Made by a program: the position numbers and the translations under genes
The notes under the pieces: generated by a model
Told to the model about the DNA's origin: nothing
Databases searched by the model: none
Seen by the model: only the letters and a program-made list of their open reading frames with translations
Part shown: piece after piece, positions 11,957 through 21,769 of the stretch
Numbering within the stretch: position 1 is the first letter of the stretch
How the letters are laid out: the number at the start of each line of letters is the position of its first letter
From: CAVVIO01 sp963748095
Lineage (GTDB): Bacteria; Bacteroidota; Bacteroidia; Bacteroidales; UBA10428
NCBI GenBank assembly: GCA_963748095.1
Contig: CAVVIO010000045.1
Coordinates: 1 to 64,000 of the forward strand
Length of the DNA stretch: 64,000 nucleotides
Direction: 5' to 3'

Positions 11957-13200
11957 AACTACTGCAAAAAACGAATATTTATTACCTGATCTTTTCCGCG
12001 TTACTTTTTCTTATTGCCAGTATTGTATTATTCAAGCTCCTTACTTTTATATCTGAACGGGAACTGGATGAAAGCCTGGTGTCGGGTAAAAACAAGATTG
12101 CCCAACAGATTGAAAATGCAACATCACTGCCTCAGCTACCTCCTCTGATTCTTGTTAAAGAAGTGAAGGATATATCTGGGAAAGAAATGGTGTTTAAAGA
12201 TACGATGATATATAATTCAACTGAAAAGGAAATGGAACCCTACAGGGAGATATCTTCTGTTGAAAATATAAACGGAAAATTTTACAGCATTGTCGTTCGC
12301 CGTTCATTAATTGAAACGGAAGATATACGCCTTACAATAGGACTGTCGGTGGGAGGGGTACTGCTATTACTGTTGGCCGGGCTTTTTTTCATAAACCGAA
12401 AAATAGCAGGATCGGTTTGGACACCATTTTATAATAACCTTGGTGTATTGAGAAAATTCTCGTTCGAACAATCGGAGCCGGTTATGCTTCAGTCTTCCGG
12501 TATTGTTGAATTTGAAGAGTTAAACCATACAATAGAAAAGCTTATAAGCAAGGTGCATGCAGATTATCAGCAGTTAAAAGAGTTTACGGAAAATGCCTCA
12601 CATGAATCGCAAACGCCACTGGCCATTATACAATCAAAACTTGAATTGTTGATGCAGCATACCGGCCTGGATGAAGAGCAGGCGGCTCTGATTGAATCGA
12701 TAGGCCTGGCTGTTCAGCGATTGAATAAACTGAACCATGCCCTGTTATTGCTTGCAAAAATTGAAAACAGACAGTATTCTGCCATGGAAGATCTGAATTT
12801 ATCAGAAATAGTTAAAAATCAGATCGGCCAGTTTACAGATCTTATAGAAGCAAGGGAGATAACATTAAATATGCAAGTGGATAAGGATATTAAAATGCAT
12901 GGAGACCATCTTCTGTTGGATGTATTACTCTTTAATTTGCTGAACAATGCGGTAAAACACAATACTCCGAAAGGAACAATTTCAATCCGTCTTTCATCTG
13001 CCCAACTGGTAATTTCGAATACCGGAAAGCCCTTGACAATTGAACCGGAAAAATTGTTTGAAAGATTTTACAAAGCCGATCCTTCGTCCGGGTCCCTGGG
13101 CCTGGGATTGTCAATCGTCCGAAAAATTTGCGAGGTTTCCGGTTACCAGGTTTCTTATTTAGTAGTGAAGAATTTACATACAATAACCATTAGTTTTTGA
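11953..13200 (+). CDS. Sensor histidine kinase partner of the OmpR-type regulator
   Basis: The 415-residue membrane kinase has a helix near residues 8-30, a periplasmic region of about 100 residues, a second helix near 128-148 (IGLSVGGVLLLLLAGLFF), a linker, a HisKA domain and a HATPase domain. The phospho-acceptor region reads ENASHESQTPLAII, the variant common in Bacteroidota kinases. The ATP lid shows LFNLLNNAVKH, LFERFYK and SLGLGLSIV. It overlaps the regulator gene by four bases. A PepSY-like secreted protein follows after 71 bases and may be the target or an accessory of the system (inference). Confidence 0.92.
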   Translation: MKLLQKTNIYYLIFSALLFLIASIVLFKLLTFISERELDESLVSGKNKIAQQIENATSLPQLPPLILVKEVKDISGKEMVFKDTMIYNSTEKEMEPYREISSVENINGKFYSIVVRRSLIETEDIRLTIGLSVGGVLLLLLAGLFFINRKIAGSVWTPFYNNLGVLRKFSFEQSEPVMLQSSGIVEFEELNHTIEKLISKVHADYQQLKEFTENASHESQTPLAIIQSKLELLMQHTGLDEEQAALIESIGLAVQRLNKLNHALLLLAKIENRQYSAMEDLNLSEIVKNQIGQFTDLIEAREITLNMQVDKDIKMHGDHLLLDVLLFNLLNNAVKHNTPKGTISIRLSSAQLVISNTGKPLTIEPEKLFERFYKADPSSGSLGLGLSIVRKICEVSGYQVSYLVVKNLHTITISF

Positions 13201-13271
13201 ACTACAGGTTCTCTTCAGAATAGTACCATAAATTCGGTTGTAATTATAATTTAACTTTAAAAATAAGAATT

Positions 13272-13739
13272 ATGAAAAAAATCGGAAAACCAGTTCTGGT
13301 AATTATTGCTGTAAGTCTGTTTTGTTTGCCTTTAATGTCTCAGACAACCATGATCCCTGATAATGTTACAAAGGCATTTAGTTCGAAATTCCCGGATGCT
13401 AAGCAGGTTAAATGGGACAAAGAATCTGTTAGTGAATATGAAGCTGAGTTTATCATGAATGATAAAAAAATGTCGGCCAGTTTTGATAATAATGGTAAGT
13501 GGATGGAAACGGAAACTAAAATTTCTGAAAAAGCGATTCCGGCGGCGATCAAAACTACATTCAATAACGATTTCAAGGGATATAAGATAAAATTTGTGGA
13601 ATTATCTGAAACATCCGATAAAGGAAAAATCTGGGAAATCACTATGGAGAAGGATGAACAGAATATGGAGGTGGCGTTTAATGAGAAAGGGAAAGTAGTA
13701 AAGAAAGAAATGGTTAAAGATGAAAATGGAGGTGATTAA
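13272..13739 (+). CDS. PepSY-like secreted protein
   Basis: The protein has 155 residues with a signal peptide (MKKIGKPVLVIIAVSLFCLPLMSQ). Two tandem PepSY-like units follow. The first has VTKAFSSKFPDAKQVKWDKE, then a strand with EAEF and a D-N-N-G-K-W turn. The second has IPAAIKTTFNNDFKGYKI, then WEITMEK and N-E-K-G-K. This fits the PepSY_like family of small periplasmic proteins common in Bacteroidota, whose function is unclear. It lies directly behind a regulator/kinase pair and ends before a hairpin terminator, so it may be the last gene of that operon. Confidence 0.82.
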   Translation: MKKIGKPVLVIIAVSLFCLPLMSQTTMIPDNVTKAFSSKFPDAKQVKWDKESVSEYEAEFIMNDKKMSASFDNNGKWMETETKISEKAIPAAIKTTFNNDFKGYKIKFVELSETSDKGKIWEITMEKDEQNMEVAFNEKGKVVKKEMVKDENGGD

Positions 13740-13815
13740 ATAGTTACTGAAGTTTTAAGTAATTTGAGGATTTCTGCCGATTTATCAATACAACATAGCA
13801 AAAACCGATAAGAAT

Positions 13816-13850
13816 AAAAAACCAGGACTAAAGCCCTGGTTTTCTTTTTC
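13816..13850 (+). terminator. Rho-independent terminator after the PepSY-like gene
   Basis: The stem AAAACCAGG/CCTGGTTTT with a short loop is followed by a T-rich run (cttttt). It lies about 80 bases after the stop at 13739 and closes the regulator-kinase-PepSY unit. Confidence 0.8.
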
Positions 13851-13870
13851 AATTGGATCTATATTACTTA

Positions 13871-14487
13871 TTACTGAACTTCAAAAGCATAGCTGTACAT
13901 TTTATCACCGGAAGTCAATTCAACCTTATACTGTCCGGGTTCCAGTTTTCCAGACTATACGAGCATTGAAAATTGTTGCATTGTCAGATTTATCGATGTA
14001 TCAGTGAAAAACAAGTCTGCATTGCGATAAAACGACACGGAGACATTTGTTATTTCGCCGTGTTTAAATAACTTACTACTAAATCGTTATCTTTCTTTTT
14101 GAAATAAGGAAGAAAATGAGTGTTAACTCATTTACTAAAGCAGTTTTGCCACCTTCTATCCTTACATCTTTTTCAAGAACTTTGTTGTTTAACTGTAATA
14201 GTAACTTTATAGTCACCCTCCGGTAAATTTGAAAGATCGTACACTTTCAGGTAAGAGGCATCCGTCGGAAGATTGGCAGAGTAGAGATTCTGGTTCGATT
14301 CATCGGTAATATTGAATTTTATCTGTTGCATGGATGGATTCTGCACCTGCAGCATTACTTTTTTACCTGACAACATTATTACTTTCACATCTTCTGTGTT
14401 TCCCGCTTTAACATTAACAGTCAAAGCAACCAATAACAGTAATCCCATCATTGCCGTTATTGCGTTTGTTTTAACTCGTGTTTTCAT
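13871..14487 (-). pseudogene. Small secreted protein of unknown function, several frameshifts
   Basis: The start at 14487 gives a signal peptide (TNAITAMMGLLLLVALTVNVKA) and a beta-rich domain ending at a stop at 14173 (SNLPEGDYKVTITVKQQSS). Removing one base near 14178 gives VLEKDVRIEGGKTALVNEL, and other frames continue with TNVSVSFYRNADLFFTDTSI and end with LEPGQYKVELTSGDKMYSYAFEVQ at 13871. The parts make one protein of about 200 residues with two similar halves, each ending in a P-G-x-Y-x-V motif. At least three lesions are present, one of them an in-frame TAG near 13960. It resembles the short secreted Bacteroidota proteins of the DUF3244 kind, but I am not sure of the family. It is a single gene. 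Confidence 0.5.
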
Positions 14488-15047
14488 CTTTTTACTTTTT
14501 TAAATTATTAATTAATTGACAGGATAAAATTAGATAATTTAAAATATCTGTTCGTTAAATAAATGTTAATTGTAATATAAAATTACCCGAATAAAATCTA
14601 AAATAAATTTCAAATTATTATTTATTTGTTAAAATAACTTACATATTCATTATTTTGTAGTTTGATTTTCCGGATCAGGCTGTATGCCTTATTCTACAAC
14701 GTTTATCTGGTGCGGATTATAGATGTTATTCCGGAAGATTATCAGACACGGCGTTATTTAGACTGAAATTTCGGATAATAGTTTGTTAAATTATTAAAAG
14801 GGTTCGTATTCCAAGGTTAAATTTATGTTATGAATTAATTGTTATCGAAAGCGATTGATCATTTTAAAAGTTGTTTTTTATAATTTTTGTAATTGAAATT
14901 TGAGGAACTGGAGCTTGATTGTGATTTGCATAGTTGATAGTTGTTATCAATACAGGTTCAGAAGTAAAGAAAAACTGGTTATCCCCATTAAAGTGAGATA
15001 ACCAGTTCAGTTTATAATTTAAGAAAAGTCTTTTTCAGGCAAGAATC
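14488..15047. other. AT-rich intergenic region with a hairpin
   Basis: This stretch of 560 bases has no open frame that looks like a gene. It holds the promoter region of the small secreted gene (just above 14487) and, near its right end, the hairpin terminator of the GH3 gene. The bases from about 14520 to 14900 are strongly AT-rich, and I see nothing else in them. Confidence 0.5.
14973..15007 (-). terminator. Terminator of the GH3 gene
   Basis: A perfect 11-base inverted repeat (AACTGGTTATC and GATAACCAGTT) with a 13-base loop lies 40 bases beyond the GH3 stop. Read on the minus strand the stem is followed by a run of T (tttttcttt), as expected for an intrinsic terminator of that gene. Confidence 0.8.
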
Positions 15048-17721
15048 TCAAAGCAGTGTAATCCTCTTTTTCAGAATTCCTGATTTTTCCGGATCAATAT
15101 TCTTTACCGGTTGTTTACCGCCGACATAAATATCGAAACGTCCGGGAAGTACTATTTTTTCATTATCATTAGTAATAACCGAAAATGCATCCGGGGTGAT
15201 TGAAAAATGTACGGTTTTAGTTTCACCCGGTCGCAGATGAATTCTTTTAAATCCTTCGAGCGAATGGATAGAAACAGGTACAGTTGCATCCAGATTTGAT
15301 ACATAAAGTTCAGCCACTTCATCCCCTGCCATTTCCCCTGTGTTTTTTATGTTTACCGAAACGTTAACAGTGTCCCCTGTTTTATAGGAATCCTTTACCT
15401 GCAGATTGTCGTACTTGAAGGTTGAATAACTTAATCCGTAACCAAAAGGATACAAAGGATCACCTGCGAAATACCGGTAGGTTCTCCCTTTCATATTGTA
15501 ATCTTCAAATGGAGGGATATCATTAACCGATTTGTAGAACGTAACCGGCAATCTTCCGCCCGGGTTGTAATCCCCGAAAAGTACATCGGCAATTGCCTGC
15601 CCGCCTGCCTGCCCCGGATACCATGCTTCTACTATGGCAGGTATATGGTCATTCGACCAGTTTACGGCAAGGGCACTCCCATTAATTAATACCAATACAA
15701 CCGGTTTCCCAAGAGCATTAGACTTCTTTTAGTAATTCTTCCTGAATATCCGGCAGGCTAAGCTTTGTCCGGTCTCCTCCTTTGAAGCCGTCGATATCTA
15801 CATCCATTTGTTCACCTTCCAGTCGTGGCGAGAGCCCCATGCACATTACCACTACATCGGCCTTTTTTGCAACTTCCAGAGCTTGTTTTTTCAGGTCCTG
15901 AGACGGGCCGGTTCCCTGTAATGCCCATACCAGTTGTACCAATGCGTCGCCATACGATTCTCCTGCTTCAACTTTTAATTTATATTTTTTCCCGGCTTCC
16001 AATTGAATGGGTACTGATTTCTTTAACCGGGGATCACCATATTCATCCCGGTAATGATAAACCGTGTTGACTATCAGGCTATCGTTCATGTAAATATCTA
16101 CCTTACAGGTTGTGATAACCCCGAGTTGGTAAAGACCGGATTGTTCTGGAATAATTTCTCCGTTCCAAATTACACCAAAATTATCGGCATCCATATCCTT
16201 TCTGGGTGACCCGTCATGCCAGTTAACATAAATAGCCGAATCTACGGAAGTAAAAAGAACAGGTCCGCTAAAATTCCTGTTATTATAATAATCAGCTTTC
16301 AGTCCTTTTTCATTTTTACCATGAAACAATACACCAGCCGGTATTTTTTCAAATGTTGGCAACCCCTCAGCTAACTCGCTACCCTGTGCATAAAGAACTT
16401 TTGAATGGCCGGCCAGTTTTTCACGAATCCCTCTGAGCGGTGTGATGGGGTCGGAGGGAGTGCCGTTGTAATTTCCAAGTAATGTAAGCCACTGGTCAGC
16501 ATTCGGTCCTATCACAGCTACCGTACCAATATCTTTTTTTAGAGGTAATATTTTGTTCTCATTTTTTAACAGCACAATTGACTTACGGGCTACTTCCAGC
16601 GCCAGTTCATGGTGGGCTTTGTTATCCACTACAGAATAGGGTATCTGTGTATATTTTACCATTTCAGGCGGATCGAACATTCCCAGTTTAAACCTGGCCG
16701 TAAAAAGCCGTTTCACGGCAACATCAATTTGTTTTTCGGAAATCAAGCTATCCCTTACCGCTTCTTTCAGGTTTTTATAAACAGTTGCGCATTCCAGGTC
16801 ACAACCCGATTTTACTGCCAGTGCAGCTGCAGCCTCAGGAGAATCAACAACTTTATGATGTGCGTAGATATCTGCTATAGCTCCGCAATCCGATACGATA
16901 TAACCTTTAAAACCCCATTCATCTCTCAGTATACCGTTTAACAACTTATCACTTCCGCAACAAGCTTCTCCATTATAACGGTTGTAGGCACACATTACGG
17001 AATATGCATCGCCTTCTTTTATCGACATCTCGAACTGGGGGAGATACGTTTCCCTGAGATCCCTTTCATCGGTAACTGCATCGAAATAATGCCGTTCGGG
17101 TTCGGGGCCGCTGTGAACGGCAAAATGTTTCACGGTGGCAATGGTCTTGAAGTATTTGGGATCATTGCCTTGTAGTCCTTTGATGAACGGGATAGCAATT
17201 TTGCCGGTCAGGAAAGGATCTTCTCCGTAGGTTTCCTGGCCTCTGCCCCAGCGGGGATCGCGAAAAATATTGATATTGGGCGACCAGAAGGTAAGTCCCT
17301 GGTATATCAATCTTTTACCTTTTCTTACAAAATCCTGGTGCTTGGCCCTGGCTTCGTCAGATATGGCTGTTGACATTCTGAAGATAAGGTCCGTATCCCA
17401 GGTAGCGCCAAGTCCTATGGCTTGCGGAAATACGGTTGCCAGTCCGGCGCGCGCTACACCATGCAGACATTCATTCCACCAGTTGTATTGCGGCACATGT
17501 AACCGGTCGATTGCCGGGGCTGCATTCATCATCTGATCGATCTTTTCATCCAGTGTCATTCTGCCTACCAGGTCATTTACACGTGCTTCGGTACTCAGTG
17601 AGGGATCCATAAAGGGAAATTCATACTTTTTTTGTCCGAAACTGAATGGATTCATAAAAACCCACAGGATAAAAACAGATAAAAATTTTTGGAAAATCTT
17701 CCGAATAGATTTAGTCAGCAT
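15048..17721 (-). CDS. GH3 glycosidase, beta-xylosidase type with PA14 insert, one frameshift
   Basis: The exported enzyme has about 890 residues with an N-terminal hydrophobic signal. It carries the GH3 TIM-barrel domain, with NWWNECLHGVARAG, FSPNINIFRDPRWGR-like sequence and the nucleophile Asp in VSDCGAI near residue 275. A PA14 domain (about 460-615) is inserted in the second domain, and an FN3-like end domain follows. The SDCGAI and WWNE-LHGV motifs are those of the beta-xylosidase-like GH3 branch, not of BglX-type glucosidases (SDHGAI), so a xylosidase or arabinosidase role is more likely (inference). The frame stops at 15718. Removing one T near 15711 restores NALGKPVVLVLINGSALAVNW and the rest to 15048. 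It lies 206 bases downstream of the pentonate operon on the same strand and may be regulated with it. Confidence 0.86.
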
Positions 17722-17927
17722 TCTTATTTTATGTTTAAGGTTACAAGGCCCACTAAAATAATGGTTTTTCCCTTTTCTGAACTGTTTTAAAAGTAATTTA
17801 TCAATATTTTAACATGATTAGTAAATATCGTTATTTTGAAAATCACCCAACAAAATTATTTGTACAAAACAGCAATGAATAAAAATGGTAAAATCAGCTT
17901 AAAAGAAACGCTTTTAAACTTCGCCCG

Positions 17928-19541
17928 TTATATTCTGGGAAGATAGATAAATTCTTCCCTGGCTATTTCTTTTTCACACCGTCGATAAGTCGCCAGATAT
18001 TCAACGGATTGCTCATCTTTTAATTCGTCAGGTAACAGGTTATCAGGAAAGTTCTGATAGCTTATTGGACGGGTAAAACGGTTAATTGCTGCTGTTCCTA
18101 CAGAAGTTGACCGGCTGTCGGTTGTAGCCGGGAACGGTCCGCCGTGTACCATTGAATGACATACTTCTACACCTGTCGGATAGCCATTAATGATCAGTCT
18201 TCCGGCCTTTCTTTCCAGGATGGCTATAAGGTCAGCATATTCTTCAAGGTCCTTTTCTGTGGCATGCAGCGTTATGGTAAGATGTCCGCCCAGATTTTCT
18301 GCAATTTTCATAATTTCTTTTTTTTCATGTGCCGAAACAGCCAAAGTCGATGGGCCGAATACTTCTTCTTCCAGCTTTTTATTGGAAAGAAAATTCATAG
18401 CGCTTGTTTGCAACAAACGGGCGGCTCCACGGTTCCCTGAACTACCTGTTTTACTTTGTGCCAGTGAACGCACGTCTTTTTCTTTACTTAATTTTTCTAC
18501 TCCGTTTTCATATGCCTGATGTATGGAAGATGTAAGCATGGTGGCAGGTGTGACCTCCTGAAAATTTCCGGAAGCAATATTCAGAAACTGTGTTGAGCTT
18601 TCGGATTCTTCCATAAACAACAACCCCGGATTAGTACAGAATTGTCCTGCACCCAGTGAAACGGAGGCTGTCAAATCTTTGGCTATTTCCGATCTTCTTT
18701 CGTGCAAAGCATCAGGCAGGATAAAAACAGGGTTGGTACTGCCCATCTCGGCATATACTGGAATGGGTTCGGGGCGACGTACTGCAGCATCATATATTGC
18801 TTTTCCTCCCCTAAAAGAACCAGTAAACCCGATGGCTTTGATAAGTGGGTGGTTTACAATAGTCATACCCACTTCTGTCGATTGGCCGTGTACCATTGAA
18901 AATGTTCCTTCAGGCATATTCGTTTTTTTTATAGCACTGACGATTGCACTGGCAACCATTTCACAGGTACCGGGATGTGCCGGATGTGCTTTCACTACAA
19001 TAGTGCATCCGGCTGCAAGGGCAGATGCAGTATCTCCGCCCGCCACAGAAAATGCCAGCGGAAAATTACTAGCCCCGAAAATGCCGACAGGGCCTAGTGC
19101 TTTTTGCATGCTTCTGATATCCGGTTTGGGTGCGGGTTTTCTCTGTGGGTCGGCATTATCGATACGGGCATCCAACCATGATCCTTCTCTTAACAGGCTG
19201 GCAAATAATTTCAACTGGTTGGCTGTCCTGCCTCTTTCACCGGTAATTCGTTCTTTGCTCAGACCTGTTTCTTTGCTGCACCGGATTATCAATTTCTCAC
19301 CTAAAGCAAGGATCTCATCAGCTATCGTGTCAAGAAACCGGGCTTTTTCTTTTCCGCTTTTCCGGCTGTATTCACTAAAGGCTGTATTTGCTTTTTCAAC
19401 AGCTTTATGAATTTCATCCTGTGTTGCTTCTCTGAATAATGGTAACAACTCTTCATTCTTTTCAGGATCAACAGCCAGAAATGTCGTTGCTCCGTTTCCT
19501 GAAAGTTCGTTACCTATAAAGTTAAATCCTGTTAATTCCAT
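17928..19541 (-). CDS. 2-oxoglutarate semialdehyde (2,5-dioxovalerate) dehydrogenase
   Basis: This 537-residue protein of the aldehyde dehydrogenase superfamily carries the features of the 2,5-dioxovalerate dehydrogenase branch: a long N-terminus, GPVGIFGASNFPLAFS, GGDTASALAAGCTIVVKAH, the general-base Glu in YAEMGSTNP (near 265) and the catalytic Cys in GAGQFCTNPG (near 300). The reaction is oxidation of 2-oxoglutarate semialdehyde to 2-oxoglutarate with NAD(P). It is the last gene of the pentonate operon. Its start is 3 bases after the stop of the preceding lyase gene, so the two are tightly coupled. The order dehydratase, permease, second dehydratase, dehydrogenase gives a complete route from pentonate to 2-oxoglutarate. 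Confidence 0.88.
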   Translation of the reverse strand: MELTGFNFIGNELSGNGATTFLAVDPEKNEELLPLFREATQDEIHKAVEKANTAFSEYSRKSGKEKARFLDTIADEILALGEKLIIRCSKETGLSKERITGERGRTANQLKLFASLLREGSWLDARIDNADPQRKPAPKPDIRSMQKALGPVGIFGASNFPLAFSVAGGDTASALAAGCTIVVKAHPAHPGTCEMVASAIVSAIKKTNMPEGTFSMVHGQSTEVGMTIVNHPLIKAIGFTGSFRGGKAIYDAAVRRPEPIPVYAEMGSTNPVFILPDALHERRSEIAKDLTASVSLGAGQFCTNPGLLFMEESESSTQFLNIASGNFQEVTPATMLTSSIHQAYENGVEKLSKEKDVRSLAQSKTGSSGNRGAARLLQTSAMNFLSNKKLEEEVFGPSTLAVSAHEKKEIMKIAENLGGHLTITLHATEKDLEEYADLIAILERKAGRLIINGYPTGVEVCHSMVHGGPFPATTDSRSTSVGTAAINRFTRPISYQNFPDNLLPDELKDEQSVEYLATYRRCEKEIAREEFIYLPRI

Positions 19542-19544
19542 ATC

Positions 19545-20381
19545 TTATTCTACTGTGTTTATAAGTGTGCCTATAGGTTCAATGGTTATTTGTATTTCAT
19601 CACCGCTAAGTAAGTTAAAATCACTGGAGGGTACTATACCGGTGCCCGTAAGTAACAAACTTCCGTAAGGAAATGAACATTCCCTGTAAAGGTATGCCAC
19701 CAGATCTCCGGGTTTCCGTTTCATTTGTTCGATTCCTACACTTCCTTTAAAAATCTGTGCACTATTCCTGTTTACATTCAAATGGATGACTGTATCGGCG
19801 GGTAATGGTTCATTGTTTACATAAATACAGGGCCCCAATGCCGCGCATCCGTCGTAAGTTTTGGCTTGTGGAAGGTATAACGGGTTTTCTCCTTCGATAC
19901 TTCGTGAGCTCATGTCGTTACCGATAGTATAACCGACTATTTTACCATTTGAGGTGATCATAAGGGTAAGTTCCGGTTCGGGAACATTCCAGGTAGAATC
20001 TTTCCGGATTCTCACCTTTTCATTTGGACCGACTATCCGGTTCCGTGTGGCTTTAAAAAATAATTCCGGACGTTCCGCATCGTAAACCCGTGCATAAAAA
20101 TCACCACCTTTGACAGATTTCGACTCTTCCTGGCGTCCTATTTTACTGGAATAATAGGTAACCCCGCTTGCCCACAGTTCCTGTGACGCTACAGGGGGCT
20201 CGATAGCTGAATTTAGCTTATTGGGATCTATTTTTTCAGGTGATCTTGTCTGCAATGCCTGTAGCATTTTCCCGTAAAGGTTATCATCATTCACAAATCT
20301 GTCCCAATTTTCATTTTCCAGTACATAAAGGTTCAAATCCTTTTCAATGATGATATCATTTTTTATTTTATATAATTTCAT
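19545..20381 (-). CDS. Fumarylacetoacetase-family 2-keto-3-deoxypentonate dehydratase
   Basis: The protein has 278 residues with the fumarylacetoacetate hydrolase fold in its C-terminal two thirds. It has WNVPEPELTLMI with the metal-binding Glu pair, GYTIGNDMSSRSIEGENPLYLPQAK, and LLTGTGIVP near the end. The N-terminal part (ELWASGVTYYSSK) is that of the 2-keto-3-deoxypentonate dehydratase group, which converts 2-keto-3-deoxy-D-arabinonate or -xylonate to 2-oxoglutarate semialdehyde. The family alone does not fix the substrate. The adjoining semialdehyde dehydrogenase and IlvD/Edd-type dehydratase make this assignment likely. The start lies 11 bases after the permease stop. Confidence 0.8.
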   Translation of the reverse strand: MKLYKIKNDIIIEKDLNLYVLENENWDRFVNDDNLYGKMLQALQTRSPEKIDPNKLNSAIEPPVASQELWASGVTYYSSKIGRQEESKSVKGGDFYARVYDAERPELFFKATRNRIVGPNEKVRIRKDSTWNVPEPELTLMITSNGKIVGYTIGNDMSSRSIEGENPLYLPQAKTYDGCAALGPCIYVNNEPLPADTVIHLNVNRNSAQIFKGSVGIEQMKRKPGDLVAYLYRECSFPYGSLLLTGTGIVPSSDFNLLSGDEIQITIEPIGTLINTVE

Positions 20382-20392
20382 TGAATAATGTT

Positions 20393-21724
20393 TTAAGCAA
20401 TAATTGAATATAAAGCGTATAAGAACAATGCTCCGGAAGTACCGAGTATAAAAGTGCCAAGACTATAAATTCTGTACCCTGTTTTAACATCCATGCCAGA
20501 CAGTTGTGTAACGACCCAGAAAAAGCTGTCATTTGCATGAGAAAAAACCGCCGATCCGGCACCAATTGCTGTAACAACAATTGCTTTTTGAATACCGGTA
20601 TCGAAGCCCAGTGCGTGCATAAGAGGCATCATAATGGAAGCAGTAGTAATTAAAGCTACGGTTGATGATCCTTGAGCTGTTTTTATGGCAGCAGAGAGTA
20701 TAAAAGGTAACAGGATCCCCAGGTTGGTTCCGGCCAACTTTTCTCCAAGTTGTTGAGCAATTCCGGAGTTTTGCAGTACTTTTCCAAAAATGCCCCCTGC
20801 TCCTGTAATTAAGATTATTGTGGAAGCGTCACGTAATGCTTTACCCACCCATCCGGAGGCAGAGAGCATATTTTTTTTGAGTTTTTTAGGTAGAAAGAGA
20901 GCAAGGAACATACCTATCATGAGAGCGACAAATGGTTCACCTGCAAAAGAGATCAATTCTATGATTTTGCCGTTAATATTAAGTTTCATAGAGGATACAA
21001 GAGATTTCAGCAAGATCAGCAGAATGGGTACAACTATTGGTAAAGAGGCTTTAAGCGCACCTGGTGCATCTTTTTTCTTTTTATCAATTTCAGAATCAGT
21101 AATTTCCGGTTCCGGATCAATGTATGTTTTGGAGGCATAATGTTTTGCATAGATCATGGCAGGTATCATTTCAAGGGCACTAATAATCAGTCCGAAAATC
21201 AAAACAAGGCCCAGATCGGCATTAAGAATCCCGGCTGCAGCAATAGGTCCCGGGGTTGGAGGGACCAGGGTGTGGGTGGCCATAAGGCCCAGTGCCAAAG
21301 CGACGGCTGTTCCCGCAATTGAGATATTCGATTTTTTAGATAAGCTCTTATTAATAGGGGAAAGAAGAATAAAACCGCTGTCGGCAAATACCGGGATAGA
21401 AACAATATATCCGATAATACCCATCGCCAGTGTAACACGCTTTTTACCAATTATTCCGAGTACCTTCTCCGCCAGCGTAAATGCACCGCCTGAATTTTCC
21501 AGGAATGCACCGATCATAACTCCCAAAACTATAATCAGACCAATCTTTCCCAACGTTTCACCAAACCCGTCATTCACGGATTTAATGATCATATTTAAGG
21601 ACATCCCCGAAACCAGTCCGTATGCCATTGCTACCAGCAGTAAAACAATGAAAGGGTGTATTTTAAGCTTTGAGGTGAGAAATATAATGAGAATGATGCT
21701 TACGAGAAGATAAATAACTACCAT
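20393..21724 (-). CDS. GntP-family sugar-acid:H+ symporter
   Basis: The 443-residue inner-membrane protein has about 12-14 hydrophobic helices. Motifs match the gluconate permease family: GLIIVLGVMIGAFLENSGGA, IPVFADSGFILLSPI, ATHTLVPPTPGPIAAAG and AAIKTAQGSSTVALIT. GntP proteins import gluconate and related aldonic acids with protons. Here the cargo is probably a pentonate (xylonate or arabinonate), since all flanking enzymes handle such acids (inference). It lies 45 bases downstream of the dehydratase and 11 bases before the lyase, so it is part of the operon. Confidence 0.88.
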   Translation of the reverse strand: MVVIYLLVSIILIIFLTSKLKIHPFIVLLLVAMAYGLVSGMSLNMIIKSVNDGFGETLGKIGLIIVLGVMIGAFLENSGGAFTLAEKVLGIIGKKRVTLAMGIIGYIVSIPVFADSGFILLSPINKSLSKKSNISIAGTAVALALGLMATHTLVPPTPGPIAAAGILNADLGLVLIFGLIISALEMIPAMIYAKHYASKTYIDPEPEITDSEIDKKKKDAPGALKASLPIVVPILLILLKSLVSSMKLNINGKIIELISFAGEPFVALMIGMFLALFLPKKLKKNMLSASGWVGKALRDASTIILITGAGGIFGKVLQNSGIAQQLGEKLAGTNLGILLPFILSAAIKTAQGSSTVALITTASIMMPLMHALGFDTGIQKAIVVTAIGAGSAVFSHANDSFFWVVTQLSGMDVKTGYRIYSLGTFILGTSGALFLYALYSIIA

Positions 21725-21769
21725 TATAATGTAAATTAAATTATACTTCCTGACATTGCTTTTTAAATG

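Noticed and set aside
15048..17721. BglX-type beta-glucosidase.
   Set aside because: The nucleophile motif is SDCGAI and the WWNE-LHGV region is of the xylosidase branch. A glucosidase activity cannot be excluded but is not the best reading.
18679..19410. Open frame of 243 codons opposite the semialdehyde dehydrogenase gene.
   Set aside because: It is the antisense shadow of a well-supported gene, with composition typical of reverse frames.
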